Assembly (NCBI RefSeq): GCF_023053635.1
Contig: NC_086178.1
Location: 32,477,226-32,541,225 of the forward strand
DNA: 64,000 nucleotides
Origin: Elgaria multicarinata webbii
Taxonomy: Eukaryota; Chordata; Lepidosauria; Squamata; Anguidae
Direction: 5' to 3'
The notes beneath the pieces were generated by a model, which worked only from the letters and a program-made list of their open reading frames with translations, searched no databases and had not been told where the DNA came from. Positions 48,733 to 60,700 of this stretch are shown here, one piece after another. The translations under genes were made by a program, and so were the position numbers. Every line of letters starts with the position of its first letter. The stretch's first letter is position 1.

Positions 48733-51700
48733 CAACAACAACCCTATAACCCATCTCAAGTTTGTATGAAAAAAGTAAGGGGGTGGGGGAGAAATAGAAT
48801 ATTTTTAAAAAAATCTCAATTGATTTGGAAAGCCAGGGGTAAACATTTATTTCCTTTAATTATACTGGTTACATAACAGTTTCCTACATAATTGGGAAAG
48901 AAATATGAGTTTCTTTGGTTTGAAATCCAAATAAATATATTATATATGCAAAAAGAATGTAAAAAAATATATTCTTGTGTATTTTCCCAGAGTGCAAGAG
49001 CAGCAACCCTTTAAAATCTAACAGATTGCTTTGCTGCCCTCTAGAGTATTTGAAAATCTTGTTTTTACATCTACCGATATCTGAAAAGCACAGAAAGGAA
49101 AAAGGGATTGCCCAACTAATACTATAGCAACCAAATGCCTACAGACACATCATCCTGCCAAGGTCATTTAAACCTTGCTCCTAATGTAAGCTAAGCAATT
49201 TTAAACAATAAAGTAAAATAATCTGAATTTCTGCAGTTTTTAACCATAAGATTGTGGAAAGATGTATCAAAACAACCATACCCCCTTTATTTTTTATATA
49301 TGCATCCTTTACTATAACCTTCTGCAGAAACACAAAAGATAAAAGTAACTAAAAAATGCTTCTCTTTGATAGAGCAAATTTCTTGTATTCCATATAAAGC
49401 TCAGACATACCTGGTGGAAGATGCTGGTTCTGGACAAAGAAGCTAGTCTGTTGGGGTTGTCCCATAACATTGTAGCCCCACAATGCTGACTGAGGATGGT
49501 GCATCATTTGAGAAGAAACTGGTGAATAATTGGGAGGCACTCTGTATATGTTGTTCTGAGGGTAATCCTTGAGCAAAATAGGAAAAGTTCAATGTTACTG
49601 ACATTCATACCCTACTAACTCATAAATAATGCCAACTTTCCTACTGAATTATTAAAGGATTTACAACCATTCCTATTGTGGTTTACTACACAAAATAGAT
49701 ACAGTCACAGACTCTGGAAAGATAAGCTAACGATGACGTCTTTTCTCGGCTGTCTCATAATGCTTCAATTTATAACACTTTTCTTTGCATACTGTTACCT
49801 GTCAGATCTTGCCCATTCTTGATGTTATCAAAGCCCTGTTGCATGACCAACCAAAAATTTAACTAGAAGTGGGGAAATAGTTCAAATTTAATATGAACCA
49901 ACCTAATTTATACTTCCCAAATAAATGTGCAAACCGGAGAGCAAATATCATTAAGTTTTCGCACTGCTGCAGATTTTGTGATGCAGCTCTCTAATCCAAA
50001 AATGTGTACAAAAATATGCATAGTAGGGAAAAATTCATACACCATATGCATTATGAGAAATTCATACAAAAATGTCGGAGGGATGTTTCTGGACACATTT
50101 TGTAAGAAGGAAAGCCAGAAGGATTATAAGATTGTCCAGAGCAGAAAGATAAGCTACTGGCTATATTATCACATATTGTGGCACAAAATGCCAGTCAGAT
50201 GGGATACAGCCTGGAAAATCTCCTAAGACTATGCCTTTCTCTAGGGGGTCTTATCTTGTGATCCCTAAAGAGTAACTCTCTGAATGTCCAATGTTCAATG
50301 AGTGCAAAATGCTCAGAGAATCTCAGCAGGCTAATGGAGATTTACCAGCTAACTCCTAAGGTCGATGTTCTTCCAATCCTAACAGAACTAAGTCAGCCTT
50401 CTTCAACATGGGACTACAGCTCCCATCAGTTCCAGTCAGCAGGCCAATAGGGATAATGACAGCCATACTTCAAAACATCTGGAGGGTGCCAGGTTGGGAA
50501 ACGCTGAACTAAGCAATCGAAGGAAGGGAGACCTGAACATTTACCACTGTCCATTAATACACATATTGACACATTCTTGGGAACAAGGATAAAAAACCAT
50601 TGGAGTCTTGATTTAATTACCTTCTTTATGGGCTTTAAGGACAAGTACAGCCCTGTGAACCATAGGCATGGTTATGGGGACCAGTTGAAGGAATAGAAAA
50701 ACCTGTTGGTGCCTTTGCAGGGGAAAAAACATTTTTAAATGCTGATGATGGCGTTAGGAATAATGGGTGCATCGCTGACGTTGGCTCACAACAATTCCTC
50801 TGGAAAAATGCCAGAAAGAAATGTAAGCCCTTGTACCAAGTCAACTGGGCTGACCAAGGATTACCTCTACCACTTTCAGTCCTGACAAAATTATGAAGGT
50901 AGGCAAGGAAGGCAAAATGCCTCTTAATCTGTTTGTGATGGCTCCAAAAACTATTCAAGATGGAACTATGCAAAAAACGAATGCCATGCTTTCTCTCGTG
51001 TCAAGCATACATCTGGTTCTGGGAGAAATGGCAGCCTGTTTCTGGCATGCTAGGATATTATGTTCAGCATGTACTTCATACCAAATGAAATACCATCATC
51101 TCTTCCAGGACTGTTATCTAGAAATAAAACAACCCATATGTTTGGTTACAGGCCATTGTCTGAAAACACACAATGAAGCCACTTCGATGAAAGTAAGCAG
51201 GCCAGGGCCAGGTCAGTGTCTGACTGAAAGGCAGCCTGGGAACCTGATGTACATGACTACGAGTTCCATAGAAGGGAGGCAGTATATAAATTGGGGCAGG
51301 GAGGGGGAGAATCATATCCCATTCTCATTAATTGATCTGACATGTTGGGTGCATCAGACTTTCAATTTAATATTGTATTTGATATATATATATTTATAAA
51401 ATTTCTCCATGTAGCTGCAGAAGGGAATTTCAGCTCTGAAATACAACAAGGTTTTCTCCATTGCATGCTAAGCATTTTAATGACTTACATCAGTTCTGGA
51501 AGTTGATTTTGTCTTTCTTTTCCGGCCTTTTCCCTTCTTTTCTTCATCTGTTGAAGGTTTTCCCTGATCTGACAGCTCTGCTGACTTTCTTTCTGGTTCC
51601 TGAGATGCAGGGGTGGTGGGCTCTTCTTCCTCCTCCTCCTCCTCAGGAGGAAGAGGTAAAGGTTCGAGGTAGTAACTTCGTGGCTTGGGTTTAGGGTGTG

Positions 51701-54700
51701 TGTGATAAAGGAGGAGGTGTTGCTGTTCTTCATATTTTATAATTTTCCTATCAATGCGGACAGTTCCAAACCAAGCCCAGGACAGTGGGGCAGGATTCTT
51801 GTTGCCCTCAAATAAATCCCATGGGGATACTTTCTGTTTAGTTGAGACCTGAAGCCCCTGTTTCAACATTGAAAGTGACATTTTTTGTCATATTTTTACC
51901 CTTTATATAAACTCCAAGTAACATACAATACAACTACAAACCATAGAATAATATTAACAGAGTATCAACTACTAAAACAGTGGTGCATAGAACAGTCAGA
52001 AGAAAGTATCAGTAATATAAGATGTGATATTTCAGATGTGAAATAGATGGAACCATATATAAGGATGGGGTGGAATAGGTCACAGAACAAAACAAATAAT
52101 CTTTGCATCTTAGGGCACAATTCTATGCATGCTTATAAACAGGGGGGAAAGTCCTACAACATGCTGGCTACGAAATGCTGGGAGTTGAAGCTCCCCATTC
52201 CTGTTTGTGTGTTTGTTTGTTTAAAAAAACATGCATAGGATTGTGCCTTTGAAGACTAACAGATTTATTGTGGCATAAGCATTCATGGACCAGAAGCATG
52301 ACGTCTTACCCACAGCTGGCAGATGTAAACAGACAGACAAATCTGTAAACAGTGAAGCTAAATATTCATGAAATGCAAGAGGTGTAATTTTGTGATGATT
52401 CTATGAAAAAGCTTAAATATATACAGGAGATGCACGATGACCACTCTGAACAGTAGCATTAGGTGATAACATTTAAGCTTTCCATAGAATTGTCACAGAC
52501 AGCTTTTCTTGCATTTCATGGCCATTTGGCCCAAATGTTTACCTTTTTTTGTCTGTTTCCATGAGAAGGAGCTGCCTTTTGAGGATAAACCATACATCTG
52601 GTGAGGTAGGTGCTAATCCATAAAAACATATGCCACAATCAATCTGCTAGTCTTTAACAATACTCTTTTCTTTTCTTTTTCTGCAACAGGCTAACAAAAG
52701 TAACCTTCTGGAAACTGTTACATGCAAGTAGAAAACAAATAAATATTTTAGTGTTAAACTGCAAAATCCAATTACCAATCTACATACAAGACACTAGTAG
52801 CACACTACATAGGACAATTATTGTTCCAAGTGGTTGCATCAGAGATGACTGTATGTATGTATATTTTTCCCCAACAACTTTCAGAAAGTATGTCGAATTT
52901 ATTGCATTCCAAAGTCAAATTCCCTGTTTCCAGTTTCTGATGTTAATTCACAAACTTTTAATATCCCTTCTTATGTGTCAAGAAAACTTCCACACACTAC
53001 ACAAATGTTACGGGCACAATGATAGTATTATTTTGAATGTTTTTGCAGTTTTATTAATAGATGACTCATGATTAATTCACTTTGACTTTTAGAAAGAGCA
53101 GATTATTGCTTCTTTGGTTTGCACAATATGATGCAACTTCTAGATATTGCAATCTAATATAAATACTTAAGGAACACTAATAGTTTCTTATGTATTAGAA
53201 AAAATATTCACATGGCATAAAGCAGGCAATGTGGAGCCTGCAAATAACAAGGCACCCTCAGACCCATTTCTTGGTGCCTACCAAGGTGCCCTACCCCTTC
53301 CACTTTCCTTTTCTTTTTAAAAGTTCACACATTTTTTATTGGCAACTGGAATGGCTGTGAAATAGGTTTCTGTTGGTACAGGAAACTGTGGGTTTAAAGG
53401 AGTTATTTAGTGTGTTGGGGCTCAGACCCTACCTTAGTCTTGTACTCAATTTTTTGGGCAACTTACCTGTTCTTTGTCACATTTCCTATGCCAGCTATTT
53501 TGTGCTGGTGCCTGGGACAGTTTCTCAAACTGCCAGATGTGCCCACAGCCCCAAAAGTTTGCCTACCCCTGGGGATAAAGTGTTACCTGCCATGCCTTTT
53601 AAAAATAAATGAAGGTTACAACTTCTGGGATTGTTCGGCGTGGAAAAAAGGAGGCTAAGGAAAGACATCATAGAGGTGTACAAAATTATGGAGAGTGTGG
53701 ATAGGGAGATATTTTTCTCCCTCTCCTATAATACTAGAACCCAGAGTCATCCCATGACACTGATTGGTGGGTGATTCAGGACAGATAAAATGAAGTATTT
53801 CTTCACAAAGTGCATAGTAAAACTATGGAATTCATTACCACAAGATATGGTGATGGCCACCAATTTGGATGGCTTTAAAAGGGAGGTGGATAAATTCCTG
53901 GAGGAGAAGGCTGTCAATGGCTACTAGTCCTGATGATTAAGTGCAACCTCCAGTATCAGAGGCAGTAAGCCTGTTTAAATTAGTTGTTGGGGAACATGGA
54001 TGGGAGGGTGCTGTTGCACCGTGTCCTGCTTGTGGTTCCCTGGTCAACAGCTGGTTGGCCACTGTGTGAACAGACTGAGTGCTGGACTAACTGAACCCCT
54101 GGTCTGATCCAGCATATCTCTGCTGTGGCACCCCGGCTGTGGAATGAGCTTCCTAAGGAGGTTCGCTTGGCACCTACATTATATTTCTTTTAGATGCCAG
54201 GTGAAGACCTTTTTATTCTCCCAATATTTTAACAGTCTATAAATTAATTTTAACTTTGATGTTTTAAATTCGTATTTTAAATTTGTATTTTTGCATTGCT
54301 GCTGTTTTTATCTTGGTTGTGCTTTTATATTGTATTTTATATTATGGATTTATACTATTGTTTTGTTTTGAATTGTCTTAAATTTGTAAACTGCCCAGAG
54401 AGCTTCGGCTATTGGGCGGTACAGAAATGCAATAAATAAATAAATAAATAAATAAAAATATTATATTCTCATGTACCGAGTAATCTATTTACTGTCATAT
54501 GCATTAGAAAGTTGATACATAACTAATGTCTTAAAAGGTAATGGGTTTTTTCTTGCCTGTTTCTTATCTATGGAGTCAAATCCAGCAATTTTGTTTCCCT
54601 TCGTATCAATTAGTGATCCCATAGGCTCACAAGCAATAATGTCACACATCTGTTTAGGCAAGGGCAGAAGTTGACGAACTTTGTCAATGCTTTCTGAACA

Positions 54701-57700
54701 CTTATCTCCTAGTTCTTTCTACAAGGAAAAAAAAGAAGTACAGATGTAAAAATAAGAAGGCATTTCACAATTCTAGACCAGCAAAGTTTCAGATGAATCA
54801 TTTCCTTGTACTTTTACTCATTTCATTCAAGACATTGTAAGTGCTTTCCAAGCTATTCTCCTCCTCCTCCACCACCACCACCACCACCATGCTGGAACAA
54901 AAAAGTCTAACTTGTTTAAGATTGGGATGGGAGACATATCTTATATCTATTCACTATTCTGGACTCCTTGGCCCAATGTAGATTCAGCACTGCTGATGCC
55001 CTAATCAAAGCTAAAAGGCGAAAGTGAGTTACAGTCTCATTCAATCCCACCTCCCATCTCTCAGTGGGATATGTTCTCAGTCTCTTAAGCAGGTCAGTAT
55101 ATTACTTTCGCACTAAGCCTTTATGTCCTGTTTTTACTTTCTTCTTTATTAGTGCACAAATCTCTCAATTATATCTGCTTTTTTCAACAAATGGAAAGCA
55201 TTAGAAAGAAAATTTAGAACAGCATTTAACAGAAACAGATTTCAGAAATTAGATGGGAAACTTACTTTGAGCTTTTTCACCAAATTCATGTATGCTCTTT
55301 TGTTCTCTTCAGATCCCATCTGGGATGCATTTGATAGATCAGAAGCTAAAGTTCCATTAATCAATACGCTCAGCATATCAAGTACAGTTGTGAATAATTC
55401 ACTGAGAGGGGGTGGGGGAACCAAGAAAAAAGCATTAAGTTAAACTCTGAAGACCAATATTAGTTCTTCCAGTTAACCAAATGTTTAATGTTTCTCTTTG
55501 GAATGTCATAGACCCATAACCACGGCATCTTAAAGCATGGGGCGGCCTCCAGGGGAAAGCAAAGGCAACTGCTATTGCACATGCAAGATACCCAGTTTGA
55601 TAACCCAGTTTGTGGGAGTCTCTCAGATGATATGGTGGTGAAATATTAACCCTAATCCATCTGCTGTTTGGCTTCACAGCGGTACTTTTCATGGGTTCTC
55701 AAGCCTGCAAGCCATTATGGGGCAAGATGAAGATGAGGCAAGAGGAAGTCACCATCAGGCAACCCACACTTGTTTCTTTGGCTGTGTCTGAGGAAGCCCC
55801 CATAAATGTGCCCTTGATTCAAGGAGTATCACTAAGTACAATTTTGGGGGAAATTTCAATTGAAATGAACGTCAGAATCTAAAGTTAGAGCAAAAATCCA
55901 CTTGCACCCATTTGTGCAAAAATCCACTGACATCTTTAGCCTTCCTTCTATAGCAGAATGCGGTAGTATAAGGCTTATCAGTCGAGATCTACCAGGTCAA
56001 TTTTGCTCATTTTTGCTTTAAACTGAAGCTTGAGCAGTGTAGATGTGCAGAAAAATTTGAAAGTCCAAAAAAGTTCAAAGCTTGAGCTTTAATAGCAATT
56101 AATTTCCTCTGCTCCAAACTGGTAGGGCAGCCTCTCCACCAGTGGAATGACAGAAAACTTTGCTCGGCCAATCAGTGTGGCACATTGGCAGGCCCTGGGT
56201 GCAGCCGCACAATTAGGGAGGGGGAGAAGGACAGAAGGGCAAATGGGGTGCATGAGGGAAAGGGAGGGGCTGCGCTACATGCAAATTTCAGAGGGAGGAT
56301 TCACTATGTATGAGCCACATTTGCATTATTGACTGAGGGGCAAAAAAGCAGGAAAGGAGCAGTACTAGTAGAACCCATGGCAACATGGAATTTACACTAG
56401 TATATTAATAATGTTGCTATTCAAAGTGTTAAAGCCTATTATACATAAGAGTATAGACGTACTTATTGGTTTGCATATCCACAGTTCCAGATGTTATTAT
56501 TTGGAGGAGCAGAAGTGCCCAGTCTGAGGTCCACTGTGTACTTCTCTGCACTGTGTCAAACATTCCTCCCACCTAAAATATGAACCATATAGGGAGCAAA
56601 AATTAACGATAAACAAAAAAGGCCAAATGCATTGTGCTGTTCTTTATTAATGCTTATTGTATAATTACAAGAATATTTAGTAAGTTCTTATTGGTAACTT
56701 TCTCGGGCTCCAATGCTTCATCCTGCATATGTGGAGACCAGGGGCATGTCTACACCTCCTCTGTGCCTGAGGGCACACTCACCTCCTGCACTTCCCCTTA
56801 ACATAACCAGCAGGCTGCTGTTTCTCCCAAACACATCATATAACAGACTACTCTAAGCAGAAGGATTGGGTGCACGCCAAGGACCTGGGCAAAATCAGTC
56901 TAAAAGGTGAGAGGCGGTAGGACCTTGCATTTAAAACACTGGTAGTAGCTTGCTGCGTTGCAATGTGTCCAGGATAGTAGCTCTGGATGCTGGAGGAGAA
57001 GGAGAGCCCTGGCAGAAGGTTCCTTGCACCCTGCTCTCTCTGTCTTCAAGGGTGCAGGACCACAGCCTTGTTGTTTCGCTCATGTCAAGTCCTTGCCATG
57101 CTACCTACCCAAACGTTCTGTCAATTGTACTGTGCATGTTCTTCCCTTTTTAAGTTGCAATATGTAATTTCTAAAATCAATGTAGGAAAGATTCTGCAAG
57201 GAAGCATTAGAGCTAACTCCCCAGGCAAAAGTCTTACCTCTACTATACAAAAGCCAAGAAATGACAAGACATAGCCACTAACAATGAATATGAAGGTCCT
57301 CTTCCACATGCTCTCACTTTAACCCAGACTTTCTAAACCACGTGCTTCAGCTTCAATATTGTCCACTCAGGTCTCAATTTCCCTCACTTTAACAAATTCA
57401 CTGTACTTGACCAAATCAATCACAAAGAGTTGGGTGATGAAATACTGGCTTGCAGTGGGACAGTTTGCGTATAAGTCATAAGGCAAGCAGATCTATGACT
57501 CTGTGTGCGCCAAATAAGTTTAAGCATACAGAGAAGTATCTCAGGAAATTATATGCATGTAAGAGAATAGCAATGTTACTGAAGAAGGCTCACAGTGGCT
57601 CTCATCAGTAATAAGAACAATATAACCTGAGCCATAAACATTTATACAGGCATTGAGACTGCCTCAACATACTCAACAGAAATGATGTGATCTTATTTTT

Positions 57701-60700
57701 CCTAGAGTGTAGATCACCTAGAATGTAGATTTTCTACATGCAGAAACCTCAGTGTGCATTAAATCAAAAACTAGCATGAAAGCGAAAAGGCTAGCCTAAA
57801 ATCCCCCCTCCTTCATCTCTCTCTCTCTCTCTGACATGTTAGTTTTCTACATGCAGGAAAGGCAAACATGTGGTAATGGATTCACCATCTGCACTTTGAA
57901 TGCTATGCTTCAGGAAAAATGGGACATTTGATCCTGCTGCATGTGTAGATTTTCTGTGAGATCTAAAAGTATGGTCTGTAATATCATACCCATATACCTA
58001 CAGAGCAATTTAGAAAGGTAGAACTGACTAGTGTACATTGCTATTAATCCCTTTGCCATATCCACCACCAGCTTGCCATATCAGAATCTTATGTTAGGGT
58101 AACCATAACTATTTCATAAACATTTGCCTCATACTAAATACTAATATTTCTAGTACCTACCTTGCCTCTTTTCAGAATTCTGTTTTGTACTTTAAACTAT
58201 TCTTAATACACAATGCACTAATAACCACTCATAATTCAGCTGCTGGTAGACAGATGTAATCTGCTATCTAGTATTAATAATTTATTTATTTATTTATTTA
58301 TTTTATTACATTTATATACCGCCCCACAGCCGAAGCTCTCTGGGCGGTTTACGACAATTGGAGACTTTATTTAACTGAGGCTGTCAGATTCATGTTTGGC
58401 AAAGACTTGCTTCAATACCTATTGAAGTCTACAACTGCTGATCTCAACAAGAAAGCTGACACCCTAATTTCTTCACAGGACTGCTGTCAGATTACAAGCC
58501 TTATTTTATTTGTGAACTTCTCCATTTTAAATTGCCTTGCTGACTCTAAATAGTATGTTTTATGCTGTGCTAATCACTTCTTTGGAATTACAATGCCCTT
58601 TGGCCTTTCATCCTGGAGGAAGAAGTTTTAAAACTAAAGCAATATAGGACACTCCCATCTACCAAGGAGCCCAAGATTGTCTACTTGACTGTCAGATCTC
58701 CAGGGTCTTCAGCCTAGGTCTTTCCCACCAACTTCTACTTGATCCTTTTAACTCGATGCCAGGTTTTGAATCTAGACCTTTCTGCATACAAAGCTCTACC
58801 ACTGAGTTCTACCACTTAGCTTTGGTCCCTTCCCTTATGATTTACCAAAGCCGAGTCAGTATTGCGAGTGGAGACAGCACCCAAATAAAGTCACACACAC
58901 CAGAGTGGGAGCCAGAAAGGAGAAAGAGGTCAGAGCTTCTGCGGGGCCTGCCCTCATAAGCTTGGCCCCACCAACGCCTCCATTCTGCACATGGGTCTGC
59001 CCACGTGCAGCTTAGATCCAGGTCCTTCCCACTCGCAAATACGCCTCATTTCCCAGCCGCAGCGGCGGGGGACAGGGGGACAGGCTTGTAACAAAGTACA
59101 GTCCACTGGAATTCAAGGCCAAATGATTAATGAGATATCCCTGAGATGTTCCACAATGAAAGAGTGAAATCTAAAATCTCCAATATCTAAAAAACTCCAT
59201 GTTGCTAAAAGCTGTTCCACAGCAATCAGAAAGAGCACAGAATATACAGTATCTGTTCAAGAAAACCTCCTTGAAGTTTTTTGGGATTCATATGAATTTG
59301 TCCCTTATTTTTCATCAGATGAATGATGATAAGAAGAAAAAATGGATAATAATAATAACTATAAGAAAGAAAAAGGCGAGGGAAGAAAAGGGGGTGTTAT
59401 ATGCTCTTCTCTCTCTTTACTATTGCTGCCAACTATGGATTTATTTTTCGCAATGTGTTTTCGAATAGCTAGGAGCAGGAGTCACATCTGTGGAGGGTAA
59501 TCTTGAACCAACTTTGATATTTCAGCACTTGGCAAAAACGTTTTCATTTGCCCCAGGTTTTTGTCATCTAATGTAAGGTGGCTGTAGGCTCTGTTTTTGA
59601 CCTGTTCTGCTGAATTTTGTGTATGTGTATGTGTGTGTTTTCCTGGTCTTCTCTGCTGCTTTATCTCTGTTGTTATTTTTAGGTTTATTTTTCAAACTCT
59701 AAAATGGTATTTAGAAAGCCAAAGAGAGCCTAGTGTGAAGTAGTGGTTAAAGTATTGGACTGGGACTGAGAGACCCAGGGCATGTCTACACCACAAGGGT
59801 GTAGGGGGAGGATCGTGGACTTAACAGCTTCCGCAATCCTCCCTGGGTGTCCAGATGGCCGCGTGATGTCCCGGAAGGACAGCGCAGCTGCCATTTAAAA
59901 AAAACACACACAGGAGAGTAGCGCACAGGCACTCCTCCATGAAAGGTAGGGGGGAACCAAACAAACCTGCTCCTGCTCCCCCCACCCCACCCCCAATGGG
60001 CATGGAGCACCTGAAGAGCTCCGTGCCCCATGCCCAGTTCCTGGCTCCTCGCATTTACTCATGAGGAGCTGGGATGAAACCGGGACAGCCGCCCCCACCT
60101 CCCACGGTCTCGGGATGATCCCAAGAACACGGGAAAAATCAGGCTAAAAGCTAGGGGTGTGCACGGACCCCCCGATCCGCCCCGCGGGCCAATCCGAAAA
60201 TTTTGGATTGGCCCACTCCGCGCCGCTCCGCCCATAGTCCGCTCCTCTTCGCCGCGGTGCTCCGGCTCCAAATCGGAGCTCCGCAGTGGAGGGGAGTGGC
60301 ACCAGGTAAGGCCCCCCTCCCTCCTCTCCCTTACCTGCAGAGACCAAGGGGGAGGGGGGCCTTACCTGTGTCCGTCCGCAGTCCCTCGGCTTCTTCAATT
60401 GAGCCCGCGGTTCAACCAGGAAGTCTGGGCCGCAAGTGCGGCCTAGACTTCCTGGTTGAGCCACGGGCTCATTTGAAGAAGCCGAGGGACCGTGGACGGA
60501 TGCAGGTAAGGGAGAGGAGGGAGGGGTGTTTACCGGGCCCTGCCGCTGTCGCCGCATGGGCGACAGTGACAGCGGCAGGGCCCGGTAAACCCCAGTTGCC
60601 TTTCTGATGGAGCTCCGGATCGAGGCGAAGGATCCGCCTTCACCTCGATCCTCTTCGCGACGCTCCGCCGGCCCCCCAATCCTCTTCGCCTCCACCTTAA

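Larger units (their letters stand above)
47894..49410 (-). other. MED12L intron, about 1.5 kb
   Basis: Contains a reversed tRNA-derived SINE at 48473-48672 and a CA microsatellite at 48692-48727. The rest is AT-rich. Confidence 0.8.
51858..54556 (-). other. MED12L intron with a GC donor, about 2.7 kb
   Basis: The donor is GC (- strand CAG|GCAAGA at 54556-54551) and the acceptor is AG. Contains a palindromic 'ggcacaattctatgcatg' MITE at 52111-52243, a hAT-like copy at 53360-53573, a CR1-like LINE end at 53608-54120 and an L2/CR1-type 3' end at 54121-54457. Confidence 0.85.

Noticed and set aside
51858-51881. Start codon at 51881 (- strand) as an alternative MED12L start
   Set aside because: The Met lies in the intron left of the acceptor; the exon continues the frame of the upstream KKQ exon.
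56950-57310. Cluster of overlapping open frames of 62-95 codons on both strands
   Set aside because: No conserved motif, no consistent splice sites, intron of MED12L.
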